From an uncultured Collinsella sp. (lineage in GTDB: Bacteria; Actinomycetota; Coriobacteriia; Coriobacteriales; Coriobacteriaceae), in NCBI GenBank assembly GCA_900757185.1, contig CAAEMX010000002.1:1-37515 (forward strand): a stretch of 37,515 nucleotides of DNA, in the 5' to 3' direction. Below the pieces are notes generated by a model. It saw nothing but the letters and a program-made list of their open reading frames with translations. It made no database searches and had not been told where the DNA came from. Shown here one piece after another: positions 1-7,464 of this stretch. Every line of letters begins with the position of its first letter. The first letter of the stretch is position 1. Both the position numbers and the translations under genes were made by a program.

Positions 1-70
1 CCGATGGGTTTCCGGCGCGGCCCGCTTTACATGGCGTCCGTATGAGCGAGGTGTCGCGTCAAGCGGCGGC

Positions 71-1048
71 CTACTTTGCGTCGTAGGCCTCGGCATCCCA
101 CCAGTCGAGCTGGGCGATGTTGTCGCGGATGTGCTGGCAGCTCTTGTGGAAGCCCTCGAGCTCGTGCTCGGAAAGGTCGAGCGTGTAGACCTCCTCGACG
201 CCCTCGGCGCCGATCACGCACGGCAGGGAGGTGAAGATGCCCTCCTCGCCATACTGGCCGGTCATGAGCGTGGAGGCGGAAAGCACGGCGTGCTCGTTGT
301 GCAGCACGGCGGCGCAGACGCGCGCGGCGGAGTTGGCGACGGCGTACTCGGTGCACTGCTTGCCCTGGTAGGTCACATAGCCGCCCTTGCGCGCGAGCTC
401 CTCGATCTCCATGTGGTCGAAGGCGTACCTGTCGGGGTTTTCGGCCTGAAGCTCGTTAAGGCTCTTGCCGGCGATGGTCGCGGACTTAAAGGCGGCCAGC
501 TGGCTAAAGCCGTGCTCGCCGATCATGTAGGCGTCGATGGACTTGGGGCTCACGCCGACCTTCTTGGAGATCTCGGTGCGCAGGCGGGCGGAGTCCAGGC
601 CGCAGCCCGAGCCGATGATCTTCTTGGGATCGTAGCCGGTCAGGTGCCACAGCTCGGTGCACACGACGTCGCAGGGGTTGGAGATGCTCACGAAGATGCC
701 GTTAAAGCCGGCGTCGACGATGCGCTTGGCAAAGGTGCGGGCGGCGTCGGTGGTAAAGAACAGCTCGCCGTCACGGTTGCCGGCGGCCAGCGCGACCTTG
801 CCGGCGGCGTTGACGATGACGTCGCAGCAGGCCAGCTCCTCGTAGTGGTCGTAGCAGTTGACGATTTTGGTATTGTACGGGACAAACGAAAGGGAGTCGC
901 GCAGGTCCTGGACCTCGGACGTCACCTTGGCCTCGTTGATATCGCACAGGTACAGCTCATCGGCAATGCCCTGCATGAGCAGGCTGTTGGCGACATGTGC
1001 TCCTACGTGGCCCTGGCCGACCACACCGATCTTACGCGTCTGGTACAT
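71..1048 (-). CDS. L-lactate dehydrogenase family (L-lactate / L-2-hydroxyacid dehydrogenase)
   Basis: This is a 325-residue NAD-dependent dehydrogenase of the lactate/malate family, which interconverts pyruvate (or a related 2-oxoacid) and its L-2-hydroxyacid in the cytoplasm. The Rossmann glycine motif GQGHVG is at residues 11-16 and an acidic NAD-ribose residue follows near Asp36. The conserved ISNPCD segment is at about 122-127, the substrate-carboxylate arginine lies in GLDSARLR (150-157), and the catalytic histidine is His179 in GEHG. An AAAGGA ribosome binding site precedes the ATG, and a TACAAT -10 candidate lies at 1087-1092 on the minus strand. The specificity loop (AAGNRDGE) is not a textbook lactate dehydrogenase loop, so an L-2-hydroxyisocaproate-type substrate is possible. 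The family call is firm; the exact substrate is inferred. Confidence 0.88.
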   Translation of the reverse strand: MYQTRKIGVVGQGHVGAHVANSLLMQGIADELYLCDINEAKVTSEVQDLRDSLSFVPYNTKIVNCYDHYEELACCDVIVNAAGKVALAAGNRDGELFFTTDAARTFAKRIVDAGFNGIFVSISNPCDVVCTELWHLTGYDPKKIIGSGCGLDSARLRTEISKKVGVSPKSIDAYMIGEHGFSQLAAFKSATIAGKSLNELQAENPDRYAFDHMEIEELARKGGYVTYQGKQCTEYAVANSAARVCAAVLHNEHAVLSASTLMTGQYGEEGIFTSLPCVIGAEGVEEVYTLDLSEHELEGFHKSCQHIRDNIAQLDWWDAEAYDAK

Positions 1049-1129
1049 TATATGTATCCTTTCGGCCGAGTTTTTCGCGTCGAACCATTGTAGCGTCCTG
1101 CTACCACTTTGCTAGACTAAAGCGCCGTA

Positions 1130-1163
1130 GATTTTTTGGGACATACCTTAATCTCTATTTTTG
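1130..1163. repeat. Degenerate copy of the GTAGATTTTTGGGACAT palindromic repeat
   Basis: The stretch beginning GTAGATTTTTTGGGACAT matches the reverse complement of the hairpin at 3892-3930 over most of its length, including the loop sequence GGGACAT. Its second arm has decayed (AATCTCTAT instead of AAATCTACC). It lies between the divergent ldh-like gene and metA. Confidence 0.5.
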
Positions 1164-1261
1164 GAGTGATTCGGGCCGCTGACGGCATCGCTGAGCGATG
1201 TGCTCGCGCGGATGGGGCCGCTCGTTGTACCATAGCTGCAACTGACTCGTAAGGAGCATCC

Positions 1262-2188
1262 ATGCCCATTCGCATCCCCGACGCCCTCCCTGCCGCCGCG
1301 CAGCTCGAGAGCGAGAACATCTTTGTCATGACCGAGTACCGCGCGCTGCACCAGGACATCCGTCCGCTGCGCGTGCTCATCCTCAACCTCATGCCCACCA
1401 AGATCGCCACCGAGACGCAGATCATGCGCAAGCTCTCCAACACGCCGCTGCAGGTGGAGGTGGACCTGCTGCGCACCAAAACGCACGAGGCCACGCACGT
1501 GAGCGCCGGCCACCTGGAGACGTTTTACCGCACGTTCGACGACATCCGCGACATCCACTACGACGGCCTGATCATCACGGGCGCGCCGGTGGAGCAGATG
1601 CCGTTCGAGGAGGTCGACTACTGGCCCGAGCTCTGCCAGATCATGGATTGGTCCACCACGCACGTGCACTCTACGTTGCATATTTGTTGGGGCGCACAGG
1701 CGGGCCTGTATCACCACTACGGTATTCAGAAGTACGACCTGCCGGCAAAGGCGAGCGGCGTGTTCGAGCATTATCTGGTGAAGCCGCAAAGCCCGCTGGT
1801 CCGCGGCTTCGATGACCGTTTCTATGCCGTGCATTCGCGCAACACCGATGTGCGTCGCGAGGACGTGGAGGCCGAGCCGCAGCTCGAGGTCGTGGCCGTA
1901 TCCGACGAGGTGGGCCTGTACATCGTCAAGTCGACCGACAGCCGTCGCTTCTTTGTATTTGGTCACCCCGAGTACGATACCGACACGCTGCGCCTGGAGT
2001 ACGAGCGCGACGTGAAGCGCGGCCTCAACCCTCAGGTGCCGGCGCACTACTTTCCGGGTGACGACCCCACCGCCGAGCCGCGCAACGTCTGGCGCAGCCA
2101 GGCTCAGCTGTTCTACACCAACTGGCTCAACTACTACGTCTACCAGACCACGCCCTACGACCTGGCCCGCGCCGGCGAGGAGCACTAG
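1262..2188 (+). CDS. metA: Homoserine O-acyltransferase MetA, probably acetyl-CoA type
   Basis: The 308-residue protein is a full-length MetA. It activates homoserine by acylating its hydroxyl, the first committed step of methionine synthesis. The acyl-accepting Cys142 lies in HICWGAQA, and the dyad partners are His235 and Glu237 in GHPEYD; these match the family's standard numbering. Residue 111, in GAPVEQM, is glutamate, which in this family is associated with acetyl-CoA rather than succinyl-CoA use, so the product is probably O-acetylhomoserine despite the common name homoserine O-succinyltransferase. A TAAGGAG ribosome binding site sits just before the ATG. The gene stands alone and diverges from the dehydrogenase gene. 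I did not recognise a SAM riboswitch in the leader. Confidence 0.95.
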   Translation: MPIRIPDALPAAAQLESENIFVMTEYRALHQDIRPLRVLILNLMPTKIATETQIMRKLSNTPLQVEVDLLRTKTHEATHVSAGHLETFYRTFDDIRDIHYDGLIITGAPVEQMPFEEVDYWPELCQIMDWSTTHVHSTLHICWGAQAGLYHHYGIQKYDLPAKASGVFEHYLVKPQSPLVRGFDDRFYAVHSRNTDVRREDVEAEPQLEVVAVSDEVGLYIVKSTDSRRFFVFGHPEYDTDTLRLEYERDVKRGLNPQVPAHYFPGDDPTAEPRNVWRSQAQLFYTNWLNYYVYQTTPYDLARAGEEH

Positions 2189-2230
2189 ACTGCGGTGGTA
2201 CTGCTGTAGCCGTGGCTGACGTGGCGGCGA

Positions 2231-2827
2231 TTAGGCGCTGATGATGTGGGGTAGCGGCAGGTCGTGGGCGTCGGTGGGAACGTGGTCGACACGCTGTTCG
2301 TCAAAGGCGATGCCGATGATTTGACATGCGGGCGAGAGCATGGGCAGGTAGCGGTCGTAGCAGCCGCCGCCGTAGCCCAGGCGCTCGCCGGCGCGGTCGA
2401 AGGCTACGAGTGGCACGATGGCCATGTCGAGGGCCTCTGCAGACACGATAGGGAAGTGGTCGCTGTCGATGTCCATGGCCGCGAAGGCCCGCGTGGGGTG
2501 GGCGATAAACGGGGCCGCGGACGCATCGCCGACGGCAACTGCCCGCATGCACATGCGCTGGCCACAAGCTGCGGCGTCTGTTGCCGAGAGCATGCACGGA
2601 TAGGCCACGCGCCAGCCGCGTTTGGCGGCAGCTGCGGCAAACGCGGCTGGGTCGACTTCGGAACCCATCGCGGCATAGACGGCAACGGTGTGCGGTGCCG
2701 CGGCACCCGAGCTGCCCAGCAACTCAACAAGCCGCGCGCAAATGACAGCAGACTTCGCCGCCCGAACATCCAAATCAAGAGCATCGCGCCGAGCAATCAT
2801 CGCCCGCCGCACTTCAGCCTTGCCCAT
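2231..2827 (-). CDS. 5-formyltetrahydrofolate cyclo-ligase
   Basis: The 198-residue protein belongs to the 5-formyl-THF cyclo-ligase (MTHFS/YgfA) family. The enzyme uses ATP to convert 5-formyltetrahydrofolate to 5,10-methenyltetrahydrofolate, returning a storage form to the one-carbon pool. Visible features are the basic N-terminus with the RRAMIARRDAL-type helix, the MGSEVDP segment, and the glycine-rich GYGGGCYDR motif near the C-terminus, a variant of the usual GxGGGYYDR. The start at 2827 (MGKAEVRR) has a GAGGAGG site five bases upstream, which is much better than the in-frame start nine codons earlier. It runs convergent to metA with a 42-base gap. Two adjacent hairpin repeats lie upstream. 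Confidence 0.9.
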   Translation of the reverse strand: MGKAEVRRAMIARRDALDLDVRAAKSAVICARLVELLGSSGAAAPHTVAVYAAMGSEVDPAAFAAAAAKRGWRVAYPCMLSATDAAACGQRMCMRAVAVGDASAAPFIAHPTRAFAAMDIDSDHFPIVSAEALDMAIVPLVAFDRAGERLGYGGGCYDRYLPMLSPACQIIGIAFDEQRVDHVPTDAHDLPLPHIISA

Positions 2828-2843
2828 CCCAACCTCCTCTAGC

Positions 2844-2882
2844 AAACCTGCCAAAAAGGGACAGGTTTATTTTGGCAGGTTT
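2844..2882. repeat. Palindromic repeat with perfect 13-bp arms
   Basis: AAACCTGCCAAAA (2844-2856) is exactly inverted at 2870-2882 around a 13-base loop that contains GGGACAGG. That loop is complementary to the CCTGTCCC loop of the neighbouring hairpin at 2901-2937. Confidence 0.8.
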
Positions 2883-2900
2883 TATCTGGGCAAATGTCGA

Positions 2901-2937
2901 AACCACCACAAAGGTGCCTGTCCCCTTTGTGGTGGTT
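2901..2937. repeat. CACCACAAAG hairpin repeat, left copy beside hicAB
   Basis: AACCACCACAAAG (2901-2913) pairs with CTTTGTGGTGGTT (2925-2937) around a loop containing CCTGTCCC. A nearly identical sequence in the opposite orientation lies at 3652-3677, so the pair brackets the HicAB module. Confidence 0.85.
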
Positions 2938-2955
2938 TTGGCCCATGCGTTAACG

Positions 2956-3300
2956 CTATAGCGCCGCAGCGATCGCTTCAGTCACAAACTTATTGAGTGA
3001 CTCGCCCTTCTTTGCCGCTGCCAGCGCCGCCTGTTTGTGGAGCTCAGAGCCCGTTCTTACGTTGAACGAGCCCTTAAAAGCCCGCTCGGGCTCTTTGCCC
3101 TTCTCGGCGCAAAACTCAAGGTAATCGTCGACGGCGTCGTGGAAGCATTGTTCCACTTCTTCAGCCGTGGAGCCTTCAAATACGATTGCGTCTCTAATGC
3201 CGGCGACCATACCTGTTAGTACACGCTGCTCGGCATCGAACTCGACTGGGGCGAAATAGCCCTTGTATGCCAAAACGTTACTCATGACTGCCTCCGACAT
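2956..3300 (-). CDS. hicB: HicB-family antitoxin
   Basis: This is a HicB-type antitoxin; the longest reading frame gives 114 residues, and the true start may be the internal Met at residue 6 (MSNVLAYKGY). The N-terminal part (KGYFAPVEFDAEQRVLTGMVAG..DAIVFEGSTAEEVEQCFHDAVDDYL) is the partly degenerate RNase H-like HicB fold. The C-terminal part (SFNVRTGSELHKQAALAAAKKGESLNKFVTEAI) is a ribbon-helix-helix DNA-binding domain. HicB binds and blocks HicA and usually represses the operon. The frame overlaps the upstream hicA by 23 bases, which suggests coupled translation. The ribbon-helix-helix domain is the likely reader of the palindrome at 3556-3576. Confidence 0.88.
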   Translation of the reverse strand: MSEAVMSNVLAYKGYFAPVEFDAEQRVLTGMVAGIRDAIVFEGSTAEEVEQCFHDAVDDYLEFCAEKGKEPERAFKGSFNVRTGSELHKQAALAAAKKGESLNKFVTEAIAAAL

Positions 3301-3541
3301 CCTGCAGAAATCGAACGATGTTTCGAATTGTCCCCGCTGTCAATTCGTCAGATGGATGAGGCGCGTGCATCACGAACATCCTGCCATCTGAGGGCCTGTA
3401 GAAGCGAACGCGCGATCCGGAAGTCTTGCCTTTGCTGTCCATTTCAAAGCCATATGAGACCATGACTTTTAAAAAATCGGCATACCGATACGTCGAAGGG
3501 CAGCTAAACAGTTGGGCGATGAGTTTATCGGCTCGAGTCAT
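3278..3541 (-). CDS. hicA: HicA-family mRNA interferase toxin
   Basis: The 87-residue protein is a HicA/YcfA-like toxin, a small double-stranded-RNA-binding-fold ribonuclease that cleaves mRNA in the cell. The layout fits the family: an N-terminal helix (ADFLKVMVSYGFEM), the GSRVRFYRPSDGRMFVMHAPHP strand pair with the catalytic histidine candidate in MHAPHP, and the closing ELTAGTIRNIVRFL helix. It is the first gene of the pair, immediately upstream of hicB. Many HicA proteins have histidine in a GSHH turn; here that position is GSRV, so the active histidine is probably in the HAPHP segment, which is my inference. The GAGG site before the ATG is short-spaced. Confidence 0.87.
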   Translation of the reverse strand: MTRADKLIAQLFSCPSTYRYADFLKVMVSYGFEMDSKGKTSGSRVRFYRPSDGRMFVMHAPHPSDELTAGTIRNIVRFLQDVGGSHE

Positions 3542-3555
3542 CCCGCCTCACATTC

Positions 3556-3576
3556 TGCAACTATATTCTAGTTGCA
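3556..3576. promoter_or_regulatory. Probable HicB operator palindrome
   Basis: TGCAACTA and TAGTTGCA form an inverted repeat of eight-base arms around a five-base centre. It covers the -10 element of the hicAB promoter, as expected for autorepression by the ribbon-helix-helix domain of HicB. Confidence 0.6.
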
Positions 3577-3593
3577 ATTTAAGTCCGATGCAA
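3565..3593 (-). promoter_or_regulatory. hicAB promoter
   Basis: On the minus strand TTGCAT (3588-3593) and TAGAAT (3565-3570) are separated by 17 bases, a good vegetative promoter, 24 bases upstream of hicA. Confidence 0.6.
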
Positions 3594-3651
3594 ACACTCA
3601 TAATATAGAACATGTGTACGTATAGAACAAGTGTTCGAATCACCACTGAGA

Positions 3652-3677
3652 AAGGGGACAGGCACCTTTGTGGTGGT
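3652..3677. repeat. CACCACAAAG repeat, right copy beside hicAB, inverted
   Basis: GGGGACAGGCACCTTTGTGG and its flanks are the reverse complement of 2902-2926. The left hairpin arm is decayed here (CACCACTGAG at 3641-3650). Confidence 0.8.
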
Positions 3678-3709
3678 CTGTGCTGTGGAGTGGGCGTCTG
3701 CGGCAGTTC

Positions 3710-3766
3710 GTCTCGATCTGTAACAGTAACTCGGCAAAAATGGGCCTAGCTGTTACAGATCGAGAC
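3710..3766. repeat. GTCTCGATCTGTAAC palindrome, copy 1
   Basis: The 17-base arm GTCTCGATCTGTAACAG (3710-3726) is perfectly inverted at 3750-3766 around a 23-base centre. No T-run follows on either strand, so it is not a simple terminator. Confidence 0.9.
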
Positions 3767-3790
3767 AAAGAGCCGGCGACATTCGAAAAC

Positions 3791-3847
3791 GTCTCGATCT
3801 GTAACATCTGGAGCCGATATTGCCGTCTAGATGTTACAGATTGAGAC
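3791..3847. repeat. GTCTCGATCTGTAAC palindrome, copy 2
   Basis: The 19-base arm GTCTCGATCTGTAACATCT (3791-3809) is inverted at 3829-3847 with one mismatch. The total length, 57 bases, equals that of copy 1, and the two are 81 bases apart start to start. The centres differ in sequence while the arms are conserved. Confidence 0.9.
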
Positions 3848-3891
3848 AAACCGCCGCGGTGGGCTGCGCCGCCCCGCCCAAGCCGCAGAAA

Positions 3892-3930
3892 AAAGGTAGA
3901 TTTTCAGGCATGTCCCAAAAATCTACCTTT
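3892..3930 (-). terminator. Hairpin repeat acting as terminator of the M16 peptidase gene
   Basis: AAAGGTAGATTTT (3892-3904) pairs exactly with AAAATCTACCTTT (3918-3930). Read on the minus strand, the hairpin begins eight bases after the peptidase stop codon and ends in a T-run. It is also a dispersed repeat, with a decayed copy at 1130-1163. Confidence 0.7.
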
Positions 3931-3938
3931 GCTGTGCG

Positions 3939-6900
3939 TTAGCCCAGCAGGTCGACGACGTTAAAGCCGGCGTTGCTCTTGGCGATGACGTCGCGGCCGC
4001 CAAAGACGCAGGTGGGCGACTCGGCCGCAATGCGCGTCACGTCGGCGCCGAGCGAGCGCAGCTCACCGGGCGTGGCGGCGAGCATCTGGGCGCGACGCTC
4101 CTCGCGCGCATGCGGATCGAGCCCGGCCAGATAGGTCGTGTTGCGGCGCTTGGTGAGCGCGTACGGCTTTACCGGCGCGTCCATGCCGCTCACGCAGCTC
4201 ACGATAAAGCCCTCAAAGGCGGCCCCGTCGGGCTCAAAGCTGCCGAGCCATTCGCCCGCGCGCGCCACGCGCTCAATCGAGGGATCGATTGCCGGGTCGC
4301 GGTAGGTGTAGAACGCCGTCTGGCGCTCGCCGGCTGCGCGGAATCCGCAGCCGTATGCACCGCCCTTCACGCGAATCTCGTTCCACAGGTAATCGTAGGA
4401 GAGCGCGTTGGCAGCCACGGCCCAAGCGCCTGTCACGTCAATGCCTAGGCGACGCGGGTCGCACGCGCTTGCCGCAAAGCAGATGTCGCTGGGGATGACA
4501 AAAGCCTCGTGGCGATTGCACGGCGTCGGCACCACGAGCGCGTCGCGGCCGGCATCGGCGCCGTCGCCCGCGCCAAGCCCCAGGTTACCCGCGGCATCCC
4601 AGTACGCGTCAAAGTCCTCGTCGCTGCCGGTAAAGCTCGCCATGCAGCCATCGGCCACAAAGATGCGGTCTGCCAGCTCGGCAAGCTTGGCGCGCAGGCC
4701 GTCCAGGCGCTCGTCAAAGTGCTCGAGCAAATCGCGCAGGAACAGGTAGAAGTCCACGCCCGAGAGCTGCTCACGAACCACGGCCGAAGGCGAGCTGTAG
4801 CTCATCGCGCGACCGAGCGCCGCCGAGTGGCCGTTGTTGATAAAGCCCTGCTCAAGCCCAATGCGAATCTGCGTGAGCACGTCGCGCACGCGGTCGGCGT
4901 CGGCATCTGCCAAAAGCGTGCTCGACCATACCTCGCGCGGCAGGCTCGCCAGCGCATCGATCTTCTCGGACAGGGCGCCGGCGCTCACCAGCAGGTAGGG
5001 GCGCACGCCGTCCACTTCGGGCTGCGTCATGACCTCGGTCGTAAAGCTCAAAAAGCCCAGCTTGCCGGCGAGCAGGTTGTCGAGCTCCTCGGCCGAGTGC
5101 TCGCTCGTGGGCAGCTGTTTGAGCAGGCGGCAGAGCAGCGTCACGTAGGGCAGGTCCTCAAACGCGACGCATCCCAGGTCGAAATACTGCATGGCATAGG
5201 CCAGGCGGTTGGTGGGGATGTCGTGGCGCAGGCAGGGGATGGGCGTGGTCGTGTCTACGACCAGCGGCGGCTCGGGGCGCGCCTCGCCAATGTCGGACAC
5301 GCGCAGGCGCGGCAGCGTGGCCTTGGCCTCGGGCGTGTCTTCTGCCTCCTGCGCGGCACGCAGCGCGGCCGTGCGCTCGACCACGTCGGCCAGCTCGGCA
5401 TCGGTCATGGCATCGCGCTTGGCTGCCAGCTCGGCGGCCTCGGCACCCTCCGAACCCTCGGCGGCGTCCACCGGCACCAGCTCGACCAGTGCCATGTGGT
5501 CGTTTTCCAGCACCAGCTCGCGCAGCAGGTCCTCAAAATAGCTGCCGTCCAGCTCGCTACGAAGCTCCTCGTACACCGGGCCGTACTTGAGCGCCAGCGT
5601 CGCGGCGTCGTCATCGTAGAGCCAGGTGCTCAGCGCGTCGCACGCAATGGCCACGCCGTCGGCGATACCGTAGTCGCGCTGGCGCAGGTCGTATTCGTTG
5701 CTGCTGATAATGGCTTCCAGGCGCTCGCGCGGAACGCCGTGTTCGCACAGGTCGCGGCAGGCGTTCTGGAACACACGACGCAGCTCGCGCGCCACGCCGG
5801 GCTGCGCGTTTTGCAGCATGATGAGCTCGTAGGGCTGCAGGCTCTCGGCCGCGGTGTAGCTCACCACGTTGCCGCCCAGGCCGGCGGCCAGAATGGCCTT
5901 CTTAACCGGCGCTTCGTTGGAGCCCAGCAGCGTCTCGAACAGGATATCCGCCGCGATCGTACGCTTGCGGTCGAGCGCGCTGCCCAGTACCAGGCCCAGG
6001 CCCACCAGGGCGTTCTCGGGCGTGGTGGCCATCTCGACGCGCTTATACTCGCAGGTCGCAGGCGCCTGCACGTCCAGCGGATTGGGCGCCAGCGCGGACG
6101 GGTCCTCGCCGGCGGCAACGGCGGCGTCCATGCGACGGCTTGCGGCACTCGACTGCGACAGATAGCGCTCGTCCAAAAAGGCAAGGGCGCGGTCCACATC
6201 TAGGTCGCCGTAGAGTGTTATATAAGAGTTGGAAGGATTGTAGTGGCGCGCGTGCGTGTCCAAGAACTGCTCGTAGGTGAGCGCGGGAATCGCGCGCGGG
6301 TCACCGCCGCTCTCGTGCGCATAGGCGGTGTCGGGATAGAGCGCGGCGTTGACGGCGTCGTCCAGCACGCTCATGGGGTCGGACAGCGCGCCCTTCATCT
6401 CGTTGAACACCACGCCGTTATAGTGCAGCGTGCCCTCGCGCAGGCTCGCGGAGCTGTCGCCGCCCTCGCCCTCGACGCCCTCCGGCAGGTCCAGCTCGTA
6501 GTGCCAGCCCTCCTGCTCAAAAATGGTGGGCTTGGTATAGATGGCCGGGTTGAACACCGCGTCCAGGTACACGTCCATCAGGTTGTACAGGTCCTGCTCG
6601 TTGGTGGTGGCAACGGGGTAGATGGTCTTGTCGGGGTAGGTCATGGCGTTGAGGAACGTCTGCATGGAGCTCTTGATCAGATCGACAAACGGCTCCTTGA
6701 CGGGGAACTTGGCCGATCCGCACAGCACCGAGTGCTCAAGAATATGGAACACGCCGGTGGAATCGGCCGGCGGCGTCTTAAAGCCAATGGCAAAGGCCTT
6801 GTTTTCGTCGTCGCACGCTAGGTGCAGCAGGCGAGCGCCCGAGGCGGTGTGGCGCAGCACGTAAGCGTCTGCGTCGAGCTCGGGCACGGTCTCGCGGCGT

Positions 6901-6983
6901 TCGACGGTAAAGCCGTGGCAGGTGGTTCCGGGCACCAGCAGCGCGGCGGCAGCGGCGCGCGGGTCGGTTGAGGTAGTGGACAT
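3939..6983 (-). CDS. M16C-family zinc metalloprotease (presequence-protease-like)
   Basis: The 1014-residue protein is a full-length M16C peptidase of the PreP/Cym1 type, a clam-shaped zinc peptidase that digests short unfolded peptides inside a closed chamber. The inverted zinc motif HxxEH is HILEH at residues 80-84, followed by the characteristic SVLCGS and the TYPDKTIYPVAT region. A downstream glutamate candidate lies in VVFNEMKG. The C-terminal half holds the inactive repeat with a GGAYGCGFR-type segment. The start at 6983 (MSTTSTDPR) has an AAGGAG site seven bases upstream; the longer reading frame to 7184 runs through repeat DNA and is not credible. It has no signal peptide, so it is probably cytoplasmic. 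It is a single gene with its own terminator. Confidence 0.93.
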   Translation of the reverse strand: MSTTSTDPRAAAAALLVPGTTCHGFTVERRETVPELDADAYVLRHTASGARLLHLACDDENKAFAIGFKTPPADSTGVFHILEHSVLCGSAKFPVKEPFVDLIKSSMQTFLNAMTYPDKTIYPVATTNEQDLYNLMDVYLDAVFNPAIYTKPTIFEQEGWHYELDLPEGVEGEGGDSSASLREGTLHYNGVVFNEMKGALSDPMSVLDDAVNAALYPDTAYAHESGGDPRAIPALTYEQFLDTHARHYNPSNSYITLYGDLDVDRALAFLDERYLSQSSAASRRMDAAVAAGEDPSALAPNPLDVQAPATCEYKRVEMATTPENALVGLGLVLGSALDRKRTIAADILFETLLGSNEAPVKKAILAAGLGGNVVSYTAAESLQPYELIMLQNAQPGVARELRRVFQNACRDLCEHGVPRERLEAIISSNEYDLRQRDYGIADGVAIACDALSTWLYDDDAATLALKYGPVYEELRSELDGSYFEDLLRELVLENDHMALVELVPVDAAEGSEGAEAAELAAKRDAMTDAELADVVERTAALRAAQEAEDTPEAKATLPRLRVSDIGEARPEPPLVVDTTTPIPCLRHDIPTNRLAYAMQYFDLGCVAFEDLPYVTLLCRLLKQLPTSEHSAEELDNLLAGKLGFLSFTTEVMTQPEVDGVRPYLLVSAGALSEKIDALASLPREVWSSTLLADADADRVRDVLTQIRIGLEQGFINNGHSAALGRAMSYSSPSAVVREQLSGVDFYLFLRDLLEHFDERLDGLRAKLAELADRIFVADGCMASFTGSDEDFDAYWDAAGNLGLGAGDGADAGRDALVVPTPCNRHEAFVIPSDICFAASACDPRRLGIDVTGAWAVAANALSYDYLWNEIRVKGGAYGCGFRAAGERQTAFYTYRDPAIDPSIERVARAGEWLGSFEPDGAAFEGFIVSCVSGMDAPVKPYALTKRRNTTYLAGLDPHAREERRAQMLAATPGELRSLGADVTRIAAESPTCVFGGRDVIAKSNAGFNVVDLLG

Positions 6984-7070
6984 ATGCAGTCTCCTTTGAC
7001 GCCCCAACGGGGGCGAATCGAGTCGAATCTCCGAGAGTATACCCATATGGGGCCTTCGACCAATCTGCCG

Positions 7071-7193
7071 GATGAGCGTGGATTTTCTGGCACACGAGCG
7101 TGGAAATTCGGACGTCTGCCGCACGAGCGTGGATTTTCGGACGAAATCGGCCGCCAAAAGCCCAAAAACCGTCCAAATATCCACGCTCGCGCG
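7071..7193. repeat. GAGCGTGGATTTTCGGAC repeat cluster
   Basis: Three direct copies of GAGCGTGG followed by ATTTTC or AAATTC begin at 7074, 7096 and 7124, and an inverted copy (ATCCACGCTCGCG) lies at 7179-7191. The 22- and 28-base spacing is irregular, unlike a CRISPR. The block lies upstream of the M16 peptidase start. Confidence 0.75.
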
Positions 7194-7212
7194 TCAAGTA
7201 CGTATCTCTCAC

Positions 7213-7249
7213 CTCACATTCATCTCTACGACGAGGGATGAATGTGAGA
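7213..7249. repeat. CTCACATTCATC hairpin repeat
   Basis: CTCACATTCATCTCT (7213-7227) pairs with AGGGATGAATGTGAG (7234-7248) with one mismatch around a six-base loop. It resembles the CATCTCTC-type hairpins at 12335-12372 and 12501-12550. Confidence 0.75.
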
Positions 7250-7401
7250 CAGGTATAAGATAAAAATCAATCGGCTTATCGGATGCATATACCGCCATCA
7301 GATTGAAGCTGTATGCGGAAATGGATGGACTCTACACCGCTTACGCAAAATAACCCCTCGTTTGCTAAAACATTATAGGAAATGGCGTGGAGTGCTAAAA
7401 A

Positions 7402-7421
7402 GTTCTAATACAATATAAGTC
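7402..7421. promoter_or_regulatory. Candidate GntR operator 1 (at the regulator's own promoter)
   Basis: GTTCTAATACAATATAAGTC overlaps a TACAAT -10 candidate at 7409-7414. It resembles the sites at 8252-8272 and 9397-9416, which suggests autoregulation. Confidence 0.45.
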
Positions 7422-7464
7422 ATTTATCTATAGGCTGCTGATTCCTTGTAAAGGTATGGTTGAT

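Larger units (their letters stand above)
6984..7464. other. 480-base gene-free region between divergent genes, rich in repeats
   Basis: This gap separates the leftward M16 peptidase gene from the rightward GntR gene. It holds the GAGCGTGGATTTTCGGAC repeat cluster, a 37-base hairpin, and an AT-rich stretch from 7250 with the GntR promoter and operator. I see no credible gene in it. Confidence 0.7.

Noticed and set aside
131..1093. Long rightward open frame opposite the dehydrogenase gene
   Set aside because: It is a codon-position shadow of a clear enzyme gene in high-GC DNA, with Gly/Ala/His-rich low-complexity translation.
3640..3849. Small leftward open frame in the palindrome region
   Set aside because: It is made entirely of the inverted repeats and has no ribosome binding site.
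4509..6203. 564-codon rightward open frame inside the M16 peptidase gene
   Set aside because: Antisense shadow. It has no ribosome binding site and the opposite strand carries intact M16C motifs.
6984..7184. N-terminal extension of the M16 peptidase
   Set aside because: It translates repeat DNA, and a strong AAGGAG site supports the start at 6983.
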